Source of the DNA: Promethearchaeota archaeon | Lineage (GTDB): Archaea; Asgardarchaeota; Lokiarchaeia; Helarchaeales; RDOG01 | Assembly: GCA_011365055.1 (NCBI GenBank) | Contig: RDOG01000001.1 | Span: 186,001-250,000 of the forward strand | Length of the DNA: 64,000 nucleotides | Reading direction: 5' to 3' | In this document: one piece after another, positions 17,041 to 26,350 of the stretch | Position numbering within the stretch: position 1 is the stretch's first letter | Layout of the letters: every line of letters starts with the position of its first letter | Translations under genes and position numbers: made by a program | Notes under the pieces: model-generated | The model's database searches: none | Told to the model about the DNA's origin: nothing | Seen by the model: the letters and a program-made list of their open reading frames with translations, nothing else

Positions 17041-18441
17041 TCAATCTCCTTTATCCTTAATTTTTTTGTGTAATGTACTCGCTGGAAGAGTAAATCGATA
17101 AAATACACCTGCAGGATCAACAACTTTTTTCAAAATATCTTTAATAGATAATTCCGTACTTATTGAAGCAATTGCACTTATCATTTTTGCACCAGGATCT
17201 AAAATATTTGCTGCTTTTCCATAACATCCCAAACAAGGCGCACCTACATTAGGACAGAGACATCCGCATCCCGCTTTAGTTGCTATTCCTAAACATATAT
17301 AACCTTGTTCTAATAAACAAGTTTCAGGATCTTTAATTCCCTCATAATCTCTTTTTAAGGCACTCACGGTTTTATCTTCTTTCTTTCGACCACAAGTAGC
17401 ACAGACTGTTTGCTGTTTGAATTGAAAATCTGTTTTATTTTTCAATAAATATAATGCTAAATAAATGATGTCTTTAGAGATCTGAGGCATGTCAGGAAGT
17501 GGCATATTTAGACCTAAACCTTCCATTCCATCATTCTTTATAATAATAGTCTCTAGAGGTTTATCTCTTGGTTCTACAGTATAAAGCCTTTGTAAAGGAT
17601 CGCTTGGAGTGTATATATAAGAGAATGTTGAAAGTTTTAAAAACAAAATTAAAAATTCAACAACGTTATTTATTTCATCTTCACTCAAGCTATTTTTTTC
17701 TATTAGTATTTTACATAACAAATTTGCTTCATCATTTGAAGGATTTGGAGTTGGACCACCAGTACCTAAGGAAGGTAAACCTTTTTTGGTATAATTTTCA
17801 TCAACTCCGCTGCCAGTAATAGAACCAAAACATAATCTATTTTTATTAAGTAAGCAATCTTTTCCTTTAATAGCACATTTCGAACAAACATTCTCTTTTG
17901 AAGGTGCTGATGCAGTAGCATAAGCATACAAATATTTAGCAAACCCGGTTATTTGTTCACTTAAAGGAGGGCAACCAGGTATGAAAAAGTCAACATCAAT
18001 AACATCTTGTATTAATTCTACACTTTCTTCAATATCAGGCACACCTTCTTTCGGTAAACCACCTGTAACAATGGTATCCGCAGTATTATATTTTCGATCT
18101 AAAAGATCCTCTTTGGTATAAAGATTTGCCAAACCTGGAATATTTCCAAAACAAGCACAAGTTCCAAATGCAATAACAATCTTACATTTTTCTCTAATTA
18201 GTTTTGTATTTTCTAAATCCTCGTGAGTTCTAATCATTCCTTCAATAAAACCTACGTCTACTTCTTTATCTTTTCTATTTTTTAAAGAATCATGCTTAAA
18301 ATCAACGACGGCAGGCCAATATACAATATCAATTAAAGGAACTATATCAAGAAAATCTTCAGCATCAATTAAACTTTGATGACATCCCCAACAAGAGGAT
18401 AATTGCATAAATGCAACTTTGACCTTTGGTAATTCAGCCAT
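17041..18441 (-). CDS. F420-non-reducing hydrogenase small subunit (MvhG-like), enlarged
   Basis: The N-terminal 170 residues match the [NiFe]-hydrogenase small subunit of the Mvh/Vhu type: SSCWGCHQS (proximal cluster), FGTCACFGNIPG, PGCPP. The C-terminus carries the medial/distal cluster region (CLLEQGYICLG, GCGCLCP, CLGCYG). Between them lies about 200 extra residues, making 466 instead of about 300. This insert begins with CSKC then CLLNKNRLCFGS, which looks like a degenerate copy of the C-terminal cluster segment. The start is the ATG at 18441 with a GGAGG site. No MvhA large subunit is in the window. The product may pass electrons to MvhD/HdrA from another partner. Confidence 0.8.
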   Translation of the reverse strand: MAELPKVKVAFMQLSSCWGCHQSLIDAEDFLDIVPLIDIVYWPAVVDFKHDSLKNRKDKEVDVGFIEGMIRTHEDLENTKLIREKCKIVIAFGTCACFGNIPGLANLYTKEDLLDRKYNTADTIVTGGLPKEGVPDIEESVELIQDVIDVDFFIPGCPPLSEQITGFAKYLYAYATASAPSKENVCSKCAIKGKDCLLNKNRLCFGSITGSGVDENYTKKGLPSLGTGGPTPNPSNDEANLLCKILIEKNSLSEDEINNVVEFLILFLKLSTFSYIYTPSDPLQRLYTVEPRDKPLETIIIKNDGMEGLGLNMPLPDMPQISKDIIYLALYLLKNKTDFQFKQQTVCATCGRKKEDKTVSALKRDYEGIKDPETCLLEQGYICLGIATKAGCGCLCPNVGAPCLGCYGKAANILDPGAKMISAIASISTELSIKDILKKVVDPAGVFYRFTLPASTLHKKIKDKGD

Positions 18442-18442
18442 T

Positions 18443-18868
18443 TTATTTTCCTCCATTTCTTAGGGGTGATGGCCCTAATTCTTTAATTTCTTTAACAAAT
18501 TCATGCATTAATTCCGTTAATTCTGCACCTTCAGATGCTGAAATAAAGGCAAATTTTACACGTTTTGGATTAATTCCAAATTGTTCAACCATTTTTTTCA
18601 CTAAAGGCATCTTTCGTTCTGTTTTGTAGTTACCTTTCACATAATGGCAATCACCAAGATGACATCCACAGATTAAAACTGCATCTGCGCCATTAATTAG
18701 ACCTTGTAATACAAAATTTGGGTCAATTCTTCCACTGCACATAATGCGTATTATTCTCAGGTTTGGAGGACGCTGCATTCTTGAGGTTCCAGCTTGATCT
18801 GCACCTGCATAAGAACACCAATTACAAAAAATTCCCAAAATTTTTGGATCAAAATCTTCTTTCGCCAT
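18443..18868 (-). CDS. mvhD: F420-non-reducing hydrogenase/heterodisulfide reductase iron-sulfur subunit D
   Basis: 141 residues, the MvhD/HdrA2-partner [2Fe-2S] protein. FCNWCSYAGAD, RIMCSGRIDP, ICGCHLGDCHY and the C-terminal SASEG segment are diagnostic. In methanogens it connects the hydrogenase small subunit to HdrA in flavin-based electron bifurcation. It lies between hdrA and the mvhG-like gene, with a stop only two bases from the next start. Confidence 0.93.
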   Translation of the reverse strand: MAKEDFDPKILGIFCNWCSYAGADQAGTSRMQRPPNLRIIRIMCSGRIDPNFVLQGLINGADAVLICGCHLGDCHYVKGNYKTERKMPLVKKMVEQFGINPKRVKFAFISASEGAELTELMHEFVKEIKELGPSPLRNGGK

Positions 18869-18879
18869 TTTTTTTCCTC

Positions 18880-20868
18880 CTAACTTTTAGAATCCTCCAT
18901 TAGTGCTGCTTTTATTTGAGCATAGATTTGTTTATCCTTAAAATGAAGTTGTTGTATTGCAGAACTTGGACAAGCAGCAACACAAGTACCACATCCTTTA
19001 CATAGAGCATCATTGATAGTAGAAACTTGACTTATACCAACACCTTTCATTGAAATTGCACCATAAGGACAAAGTTCAACACATGTTCGACATCCACAAC
19101 AGAGTTCTTCATCAACTACGGCAAAATAAGGTTCTATTTCAACCTCGCCTTGACCCATTAAAGCAAGAGCACTTGACGATGCTCCTTTAGCTTGTGCAAC
19201 ACTATCTGGAATATCTTTTGGTCCCTGAACTGCACCTGCAACGAATATACCATCAGTTAACGTATCAACGGGTCGTAATTTTGGATGGGCTTCCAATAGA
19301 AAACCATCAGCACTACTTGATAAATTTAATAATCTGATAATCTCTGGAAGTTCTGGACTTGGGACCAAACCAACAGCAAGTACAACCATATCAACTTCTA
19401 TTTCAACAGGTCTTCCAATAAATGTATCTTCTCCTCTGACAATTAAATTTTTTGTTTGAGGATCTTCTCTTATTTCAGCAATTCTACCACGTAAATAATT
19501 TACACCATATTCACGCTGAGCATTTTCGTAAAATTCTTCGTAACCTTTTCCAAAGGCTCTTATATCCATATAACTAATCCACAATTCTGCTTCAGGATGC
19601 TTTTCTTTATATTGTCGTGCATGTTTAGTAGAATACATACAGCATACTCTAGAACAATACGGATTACTTCCTGTTTGTAGATTTCGTGAACCAACACATT
19701 GGATAAAGAGGACCTTGTGAGGTTCTTTTAAATCAGATGGTCTCTTAACTTTTCCTTCTGTAGGTCCGAAAGAACTTAATAATCTTTCCATTTGTAAGCC
19801 AGTTACAACGTTTTCATATCGTCCCCAACCGTATTGGGCCAATTGTTCTGCAGCATATGTTTCAAAACCTGATGTAACAATAATTGTACCAATATCTAAT
19901 TCGATTATTTCATCAGGTTTCTTTAAATCTATAGCTTCTTTTTCGCACGATTTTACACAAAGTCCACATTCAATACAAACATTTTTATCGATAGTATAGA
20001 CTAAAGGAACCGCTTGAGGGAACGGAATATATGCAGCTTTCCTCGGACTCATACCCAAATCAAATTCATTGGGAGCTGTAACAGGACAAATTGTAGCGCA
20101 ATCTCCACATCCTGTACATAAATCATTTTTAACAAATCTTGATTTATTTCTTACTTTAACTTTAAAATTGCCAACGAAACCACTAACCTCTTCAACTTCA
20201 GAATAAGTCATCAATGTAATATTTCGATGTCTTGATGCTGAAACCATTTTTGGAGTTAAAATACAAGCAGAACAATCCATAGTTGGAAAAGTTTTATCTA
20301 ATTGTGACATCTTTCCGCCAATACTTGGTTTTTTCTCAACTAAATAAGTTTTATAACCCGCATCAGCTAAATCTAAAGCACAACTAATACCTGAAATACC
20401 ACCTCCAATGACTAATGCAGTAGGAGTGATTGGATATTTCTTTACTTCTAATGGTTCGAGATTATTACATTTTCCGACAGCAATTTTCAAGATATTTTTT
20501 GACAATTCAAAAGCTTTTTCTGGCTCTCTCATATTAACCCATGTACAATGTTCACGAATATTTGCTTGTTCAAAAAGAAATGGATTTTTTTCCGCTTCTT
20601 TCATTGCATTTCTAAAAGTAGGTTCATGCATTCGAGGGGAACACGCTGCAACAACAACTCTATTTACTTTACCTTCTGTTAAATCGTCCTTTATTAATTG
20701 TTGACCTGGATCGGAACACATAAATTTATAATCTTTAAATTCAACAACATTCGGTAAATTTTTTGCATATTCCGCTAATTGTTGACAAGGAATCACACCG
20801 TTTATGTTACTACCGCAGTGACAAACATATACCCCTATCTTAATCTCATCTTCTTCTTTCTTTACCAT
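18880..20868 (-). CDS. hdrA: Heterodisulfide reductase subunit A
   Basis: 662 residues, full-length HdrA. The N-terminal domain (1-140) has VYVCHCGSNING and VVAACSPRMHE. The FAD domain has VIGGGISGISCALDLADAGY and GGKMSQLDKTFPTMDCSAC. Ferredoxin motifs are CTGCGDCATICP and CIECGLCVKSCE inside, and CCGCRTCVELCP and CKGCGTCVAACP at the C-terminus. It is the flavin-based bifurcating centre that links MvhD, ferredoxin and HdrBC. A free-standing protein resembling its N-terminal domain is encoded at 47447. It is the third gene of the operon that begins at 22371. Confidence 0.95.
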   Translation of the reverse strand: MVKKEEDEIKIGVYVCHCGSNINGVIPCQQLAEYAKNLPNVVEFKDYKFMCSDPGQQLIKDDLTEGKVNRVVVAACSPRMHEPTFRNAMKEAEKNPFLFEQANIREHCTWVNMREPEKAFELSKNILKIAVGKCNNLEPLEVKKYPITPTALVIGGGISGISCALDLADAGYKTYLVEKKPSIGGKMSQLDKTFPTMDCSACILTPKMVSASRHRNITLMTYSEVEEVSGFVGNFKVKVRNKSRFVKNDLCTGCGDCATICPVTAPNEFDLGMSPRKAAYIPFPQAVPLVYTIDKNVCIECGLCVKSCEKEAIDLKKPDEIIELDIGTIIVTSGFETYAAEQLAQYGWGRYENVVTGLQMERLLSSFGPTEGKVKRPSDLKEPHKVLFIQCVGSRNLQTGSNPYCSRVCCMYSTKHARQYKEKHPEAELWISYMDIRAFGKGYEEFYENAQREYGVNYLRGRIAEIREDPQTKNLIVRGEDTFIGRPVEIEVDMVVLAVGLVPSPELPEIIRLLNLSSSADGFLLEAHPKLRPVDTLTDGIFVAGAVQGPKDIPDSVAQAKGASSSALALMGQGEVEIEPYFAVVDEELCCGCRTCVELCPYGAISMKGVGISQVSTINDALCKGCGTCVAACPSSAIQQLHFKDKQIYAQIKAALMEDSKS

Positions 20869-20875
20869 TTTTATT

Positions 20876-21784
20876 TTACACCTTTAATCCTAATTTTTTT
20901 AATACTGGAGTCACAGGCGTGGTTTGATCTAACAGTCCCATATCTTGGGGGCTTATTCCTAATGCTAGTCCTATTAATTGAGTAATAAATATAACGGGTA
21001 ATGCTAAATTTGTTCCATAGGCTTGATTTACTTCTGTTTGACCAACATCAAATTCGAAAACACAAAAAGCACAAGGTGTCGTTATAACATCAATTCCTAC
21101 TTTTAACATATTCTCAACTTTTGTTCTTGTAAAATCAAGGCTAACATCTTTAAATGCAGCTCTAACACCACCGCCTGCACCACAACACATTAATTTGTCT
21201 TCATATTCTACGGGTTCGGCACCGATTGCTTCAAGAATTTTTTCTAATACAACTGGGGTTTCTGAAGATCCTTGACCTCTCACTTTTGATGGTTTTAAAA
21301 AGTGACAACCATAATGTACTCCCACTTTTAGTCCAGTCAAAGGTTGAACTACTGCATCTCTAATTTTATTATATCCCACTTCGTCCCTAAGAATTTCAAC
21401 AACATGTTTTACGTGAGAAATGCCTTTCCATTCTTTTCCAATTTTATTTAGCTTATCATTAACATATTTTGCTTTTTCTGGATTTCCATGTAAAATATGG
21501 TTTGTTTCTTGAAGCGAACCATAACATCCATTACATGTAACTATTATATCATTTCCAGATTCTTCAGCTATAGCTAAATTTCTAGCTGCAATAGTAACCC
21601 ACGTATTTAAATCAAAAGAACCAAATACACCAGGGGCTGGACAGCAACTTGCACCTTTCATATCTTCTAATTCATATCCAAATTTTCTCATAATATCAAT
21701 CGTAGCCTTTTCAATTCCTGGATATCGATTTGGTGTTAAACACCCTAAAAAATAAGACATTTTCTTTAAATCATCATGGCTCAT
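20876..21784 (-). CDS. hdrB: Heterodisulfide reductase subunit B
   Basis: 302 residues with the two CCG domains of HdrB: FLGCLTPNRYPG, CCPAPG and CNGCYGSL in the first, HYGCHFLKP, MCCGAGGGVR and CAFC in the second. It is the active-site subunit carrying two noncubane [4Fe-4S] clusters. Its ATG overlaps the hdrC stop (ATGA), so translation is coupled. It is clearly diverged from the second copy at 15669, so the operon encodes two non-identical HdrBC modules on one HdrA. Confidence 0.93.
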   Translation of the reverse strand: MSHDDLKKMSYFLGCLTPNRYPGIEKATIDIMRKFGYELEDMKGASCCPAPGVFGSFDLNTWVTIAARNLAIAEESGNDIIVTCNGCYGSLQETNHILHGNPEKAKYVNDKLNKIGKEWKGISHVKHVVEILRDEVGYNKIRDAVVQPLTGLKVGVHYGCHFLKPSKVRGQGSSETPVVLEKILEAIGAEPVEYEDKLMCCGAGGGVRAAFKDVSLDFTRTKVENMLKVGIDVITTPCAFCVFEFDVGQTEVNQAYGTNLALPVIFITQLIGLALGISPQDMGLLDQTTPVTPVLKKLGLKV

Positions 21785-22371
21785 TTTTTAGCCTCCTGTT
21801 GCTTTTTCTCTTCTTCTTTTTTCTTAACATTTTCTTCAAGAACTTTTGCAAAACCAGTTTCTTTTAAGAGCGTTTTAACTTCTTCCAATCCTTCTGGGTA
21901 AGCATGAACTGTTGGTGGGACTTCTTGTAAACCGATTTTTTTTCTCACAGCTTTGGTCGGATCATTCACAGGTACAGCATGGCCGAATTTCTCAAGTAAT
22001 CCCGCAACAAATAAGTGCGGAGCTTGCAAATTGATGCCTGCTTTAAAAGCAGCATTTCTTAAGGCCCTAACAAAATCAGTTGTTGGAATTCCACGAACGC
22101 ATCTTTCTTGGCAAGTATAACAAGTGGTGCAATCCCACAATTCTTCACCACCTAAAGCTTCCTCTTTTAAACCCATTTGGGCTTTTCTGAAAACTTGTCT
22201 TGTACGCCAAGCAGTCCTACGGGAACTCGGGCATCCACCAGTACAAGTACCACACTGAATGCATGCTCTAAATCTGTCGCATTCATCCCCAAAGAACTCT
22301 TTTGCGTATTCTATAATTTCATCGAGGAATTCTTGGCTCGGATTCTTAATCATTTTCTTATTGATAGACAT
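21781..22371 (-). CDS. hdrC: Heterodisulfide reductase subunit C
   Basis: 196 residues with two [4Fe-4S] motifs (CIQCGTCTGGCPSS and CTTCYTCQERC), an AAFKAGI segment typical of HdrC, and a Lys/Glu-rich C-terminal tail. The ATG at 22371 is preferred because the upstream in-frame GTG lies inside its AGGTGG ribosome site. It is the first gene of the long Hdr operon. A perfect palindrome (22446-22461) lies about 75 bases upstream, and the electrons it carries run between HdrA and HdrB. Confidence 0.92.
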   Translation of the reverse strand: MSINKKMIKNPSQEFLDEIIEYAKEFFGDECDRFRACIQCGTCTGGCPSSRRTAWRTRQVFRKAQMGLKEEALGGEELWDCTTCYTCQERCVRGIPTTDFVRALRNAAFKAGINLQAPHLFVAGLLEKFGHAVPVNDPTKAVRKKIGLQEVPPTVHAYPEGLEEVKTLLKETGFAKVLEENVKKKEEEKKQQEAKK

Positions 22372-22445
22372 ATAATTAGCCACCTAAGGAAAATACATTC
22401 CATAATAAACCAGAATTAAACTCAAATCTAATTAATTCTTTCATG

Positions 22446-22461
22446 ATTTAATCGATTAAAT
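22446..22461. promoter_or_regulatory. Perfect 16-bp palindrome upstream of the Hdr operon
   Basis: ATTTAATCGATTAAAT is a perfect inverted repeat. An extra half-site, GATTAAATCG read on the minus strand, lies about 12 bases further upstream. A TATA-like TTTTAAATATT (22483-22493, minus) is placed so that the palindrome falls near the start of transcription. It looks like a repressor site for the Hdr operon, but it is AT-rich and the factor is unknown. Confidence 0.4.
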
Positions 22462-22615
22462 TTCTATGAGACGATTTAATCTCAATATTTAAAAATTCCT
22501 ATGAAACTTAAGATAACTTATAAATTTAAAGCTTAAATAAAGTATAAGACTTTTAATATTAATTATTAAAATAAAATTAAATTAAAATTCGTCTAAATTT
22601 GTTAATTTTTTTAAA

Positions 22616-23764
22616 TTAATTTCTTATATTAATTTGTAAAACATCATAATCTTTTAAAATATATTTCAATCCAACTTTAAATTTTTTCCCTTCTGTTCTT
22701 AAATTCCCATATTTATCTTTAATTGCGGTAGATACAAATGCATATCGAAACTTATCAACAAAGTCTCTGTGTAATCTTCTAGCTACATCAGCTACAGTTG
22801 AATCTTCCGGAACAACCAAAGGTTCAATCAAATCCGCTTTTTTACCTTTTGGTTTTAAAAAAATATTTATTAAACGTAATTTATGATATATTTCTTCACG
22901 TAATTCAGCCAAATTTAAACCCGTTTCAGCAGAAATCCTTATAATTCTTTTACCTTGTTTTTCTAAATCTTCGAGAAATTTCTCTTGTTCAGCAGTTGAA
23001 ATATCCATTTTATTACAAATAATTAATGATGGAATATATACTCGATTTCCAGCTAAAACATCGATAACTTGATCTACTGTTACATCTTGATGAACTGTTA
23101 CCAAAGCATTTATTATTCTGAATTCATTAAAAATTGATTTTACTAAATCCTCATCAATATGATTTAATGGACTTACTGTTGTTGTTAAAGCGACACCACC
23201 TTGTTGTGTCTTATAAATAGATATTAATGGTGGAAATTGATCTAATCGAATACCAACATCATATAGTTCTTTTTCTATGATGTCTAAATGTATATGTGGT
23301 TGATTCCAAATATCTAGCATTATTAAAATTAAATTTGCAGTTTTAGCGACGCTGAGAATTCTTTTTCCCATACCTTTTCCTTTTGAGGCTCCTTTAATTA
23401 TTCCAGGTAAATCTATTACCATAATCTTAGCATGTTTATATTCCATTAAACCAGGTATTGCATCAAGTGTTGTGAATTCATACGCTGCAATTTTGCTTTG
23501 TGCATTAGTCAACTTGTTGAGTAATGTTGATTTTCCCACAGATGGAAATCCGATTAATGCTACAGAACTATCCCCTTGTTTCTTAACATCAAAGCCATCT
23601 TTTGATGAAATTTTAGAACTAGTTAAAATCTTATCTTGAATTCTATTTTTTAATTTCGCGATTTGTGCCTTGAGACTACAAATACTTCTCATTGTTGCTT
23701 TATTTGGAATAGTTTTTGCGAGTCTATCTTCTAACTCTGCTAGTTTTTCCTCAAGATTTACCAT
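22616..23764 (-). CDS. drg: DRG-family GTPase with TGS domain
   Basis: 382 residues, Obg-superfamily developmentally regulated GTP-binding protein. The G1 motif is GFPSVGKSTLLN, the switch Thr lies in YEFTTLDAIPG, G3 is DLPGIIKGAS, and the NKMD motif (ICNKMDIS) is G4. SAETGLNL is G5. The C-terminal 75 residues form a TGS domain (PLVVPEDSTVADVARRLHRD). DRG proteins bind ribosomes and relieve stalling in eukaryotes; archaeal ones are conserved single-copy genes. An N-terminal helical region precedes the G domain, as usual. It stands alone between hdrC and uppP. Confidence 0.95.
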   Translation of the reverse strand: MVNLEEKLAELEDRLAKTIPNKATMRSICSLKAQIAKLKNRIQDKILTSSKISSKDGFDVKKQGDSSVALIGFPSVGKSTLLNKLTNAQSKIAAYEFTTLDAIPGLMEYKHAKIMVIDLPGIIKGASKGKGMGKRILSVAKTANLILIMLDIWNQPHIHLDIIEKELYDVGIRLDQFPPLISIYKTQQGGVALTTTVSPLNHIDEDLVKSIFNEFRIINALVTVHQDVTVDQVIDVLAGNRVYIPSLIICNKMDISTAEQEKFLEDLEKQGKRIIRISAETGLNLAELREEIYHKLRLINIFLKPKGKKADLIEPLVVPEDSTVADVARRLHRDFVDKFRYAFVSTAIKDKYGNLRTEGKKFKVGLKYILKDYDVLQINIRN

Positions 23765-23886
23765 TAAATTTCTACCTTAAATAAAATAGGAAATTTTTTG
23801 TAAGAGATTAGTAATTTCTTCATATTAAAAGAAATAAAAAAAAAATGATATAAAAATATGTTTCTGTGTTTCTATTTATTATTAAA

Positions 23887-24699
23887 TCATAATATTATTA
23901 AAATATAGAATATAACAACGAGAAATATTGTAATACCCGCTAATGCATAACAAATTATATCAAAGGATAATTTTCGAGCAAGTCTTAGCAATAATTCCAT
24001 CATGAAAAAACCTATTACTGCAACAATTCCCATATAAATAAGGTATGTCCAATCAAAAGCAATTGATTGGTTATCTATAAAAACTGTTTTTAATATGTCT
24101 AAAGCAACGATTCCTAAAACAGCAGGCAAGGAAATCAAAAAACTCATTTTAAAAGCATCTTCTTTCTCATAGCCTCGAATCAAAAGATAAGACATTGTTG
24201 TCCCTGATCGACTTATACCTGGTAGCACTGAAAATCCTTGAGCAAGACCTACACCAAGTTCATCAATTATTTTTCTATTTTTCATTGATATTTCGTTTAA
24301 ATTATATTGTTTTCCAAGTCTTAGTAAAGTTCCAGTAATAATTAATGCAATACCGATAAAAGCTGATATTATTAAGCCATTAAAAATTGTAAAAAATTCT
24401 TCTATAAATAAATATAGAGGAATTCCTATGATGGCGGTACCAATCGTTGCATATATTAAAAATCTTAAGATTGATCTATCGGTTTTTAGCGCGTCCAAGT
24501 AAGTTTTCCAATATTTAATTAATACGGCTAATGCCGTACCTAAATGAAAATAAATTGCAATCGTAAATGCCGAAATTACTGTTTCATTAAAGAAATTAAC
24601 AGTTATTAATATCACAAAACCTTCACTACTTACGGGAATCCATTCAAATAAAGCTTGTATTATGGAAATTATTAAAAATTGGATGAAGTTCAAACCCAT
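23887..24699 (-). CDS. uppP: Undecaprenyl-diphosphatase (UppP/BacA)-like
   Basis: 270 residues, polytopic with about eight helices. The two catalytic loops are present: EWIPVSSEG near residue 20 and GLAQGFSVLPGISRSGTT near residue 155, holding the Glu, Ser and Arg that hydrolyse the polyprenyl diphosphate. In archaea the substrate would be a dolichyl or C50-C60 polyprenyl diphosphate carrier, recycled for glycan or S-layer glycosylation. It is a single gene with its own leader. Confidence 0.9.
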   Translation of the reverse strand: MGLNFIQFLIISIIQALFEWIPVSSEGFVILITVNFFNETVISAFTIAIYFHLGTALAVLIKYWKTYLDALKTDRSILRFLIYATIGTAIIGIPLYLFIEEFFTIFNGLIISAFIGIALIITGTLLRLGKQYNLNEISMKNRKIIDELGVGLAQGFSVLPGISRSGTTMSYLLIRGYEKEDAFKMSFLISLPAVLGIVALDILKTVFIDNQSIAFDWTYLIYMGIVAVIGFFMMELLLRLARKLSFDIICYALAGITIFLVVIFYILIIL

Positions 24700-24877
24700 T
24701 AAAGCACCACTCTTTTCATAAATGTATTAAATAAATCCCATAATAATCATTTTCATTTGAAATTTATAAATCTCATCCTGTAGACTTAAAAAAAAAAGGT
24801 TTTAATTAAACATAAAATTATAATAAATTGAAAGAACATCCTTGCATAACCTTATTTCATTGTTTATCTAATATGTA

Positions 24878-26101
24878 ATGATGGTTGAATTATTAATACC
24901 CGCTCAGAATATTAAATCAATTCAAGCTGCAATAGGCAATGCAGATGCAATATATTTTGGTGTTGAAACCTTTTCGATGAGAATGCATGCAAAAAATATA
25001 AAACAAACCAATATGAGGCAACTAGTTGACATTTGCCATGATAATAATATAAAAGCTTATCTAACAACGAATATCATAATTTATGAAGGCGAATTAGAAC
25101 TATTAAAAAATTTAATAGAAATAGCAAGATCATCAGAAGTCGATGCTTTAATAGTTCATGATTTTGCAACGATTGAATTAGCTAAAGAATATAACTTACC
25201 CTTTCATATCAGTACTCAAGCAAGTATATCAAATTCAAGGGCTGCTAAATTTTATGAAGATTTAGGTGCTGATTCTATTACTCTAGCCCGTGAGCTTACG
25301 TTAACACAAATTGCAGAAATAATTAATAAGCTAAATAAAACGAGAATTCAAGTTTTTATTCACGGAGCAATGTGCACTTCTATTTCTGGACGCTGTTATT
25401 TTAGTCAAACCTTAAGCGGTACTTCATTTTTTTCTGCAAATCGTGGGAAATGCATTCAACCTTGTCGAAATGAGTGGCGAGTTATATCAAAAGATGGACA
25501 AGAGTTAGATTACAATGGTTATTTTTTCCTAAATTCAAAAGATCTCTGTATGATTGAATACATACCTGAGTTAATGGAAGCTAAAATTCATTCATTCAAA
25601 GTTGAAGGGCGCATGCGATCACCTAGATATGTGGAAGTGGTATCGAAAATTTATCGAAAAGCAATTGATGAATATGAAAACGGAACTTACACAAAAGATA
25701 AGGCTAAAATTTGGAAAAAAGAATTAGAAAAAGTGTATAATCGAGGATTCCATACTGGTTTTTATTTTCAACAACCCACGATATCTGATATTAACCACCA
25801 AACTAGTGGAAATATGGCTACTGCTCGTAAGATAGAAGTTGGAAGTATCATTACCTATTATAATTCGAATAAAGTAGCAAAAATTAGATTTTTTAAAGGT
25901 CAATTTAAACCAGGAGATGAAATTTATATCGAAGGTGGAGAGATGGGAACATATTATCGGCACGTACTTTCTGAAATATTCCATAAAAATAAAATTTGTC
26001 AAGAAACACCAGATATTGGAAGCATAAAAGATGGATTTGTTGTCACCATTAAAGTTGATCGCGTAGTAAAAAGAGGAGATAGAGTATTCATTTATAAATG
26101 A
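24878..26101 (+). CDS. Peptidase U32-family protein (RlhA/UbiU-like)
   Basis: 407 residues. The U32 signature is complete: IHGAMCTSISGRCYFSQ, then RGKCIQPCRNEW, then SKDLCMIEYIPEL and FKVEGRMRSPRYV. The four cysteines form the [4Fe-4S] site now known in U32 proteins such as the tRNA/rRNA hydroxylases TrhP and RlhA and UbiU/V; peptidase activity is doubtful for most. A small beta domain occupies the last 80 residues. RNA hydroxylation is the likeliest role. Single gene, ATG at 24878. Confidence 0.85.
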   Translation: MMVELLIPAQNIKSIQAAIGNADAIYFGVETFSMRMHAKNIKQTNMRQLVDICHDNNIKAYLTTNIIIYEGELELLKNLIEIARSSEVDALIVHDFATIELAKEYNLPFHISTQASISNSRAAKFYEDLGADSITLARELTLTQIAEIINKLNKTRIQVFIHGAMCTSISGRCYFSQTLSGTSFFSANRGKCIQPCRNEWRVISKDGQELDYNGYFFLNSKDLCMIEYIPELMEAKIHSFKVEGRMRSPRYVEVVSKIYRKAIDEYENGTYTKDKAKIWKKELEKVYNRGFHTGFYFQQPTISDINHQTSGNMATARKIEVGSIITYYNSNKVAKIRFFKGQFKPGDEIYIEGGEMGTYYRHVLSEIFHKNKICQETPDIGSIKDGFVVTIKVDRVVKRGDRVFIYK

Positions 26102-26350
26102 ATTGAAATAGAATATTAAAAAATGAATAGAAATGATTCTTTTAAATCAAATATTAATTGATAAAATTATTTATGATATATAATTATAAAAGTAAATTCT
26201 AATCATAATCATTAATTTAACGAAAGATCTTCATTTGATAATAAAATTTTGAAATATATAGAAAATATCATTGAAAGAGGGAAAAATAATAGATTTAAAT
26301 TCTAGAATTTACCTTATTTCTAATAATTGTTGTATTTTATTGTTTAAGGG

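Noticed and set aside
17568..17819. Plus-strand frame opposite the MvhG-like gene
   Set aside because: It lies antisense within a gene whose reading is supported by clear motifs. No ribosome site.
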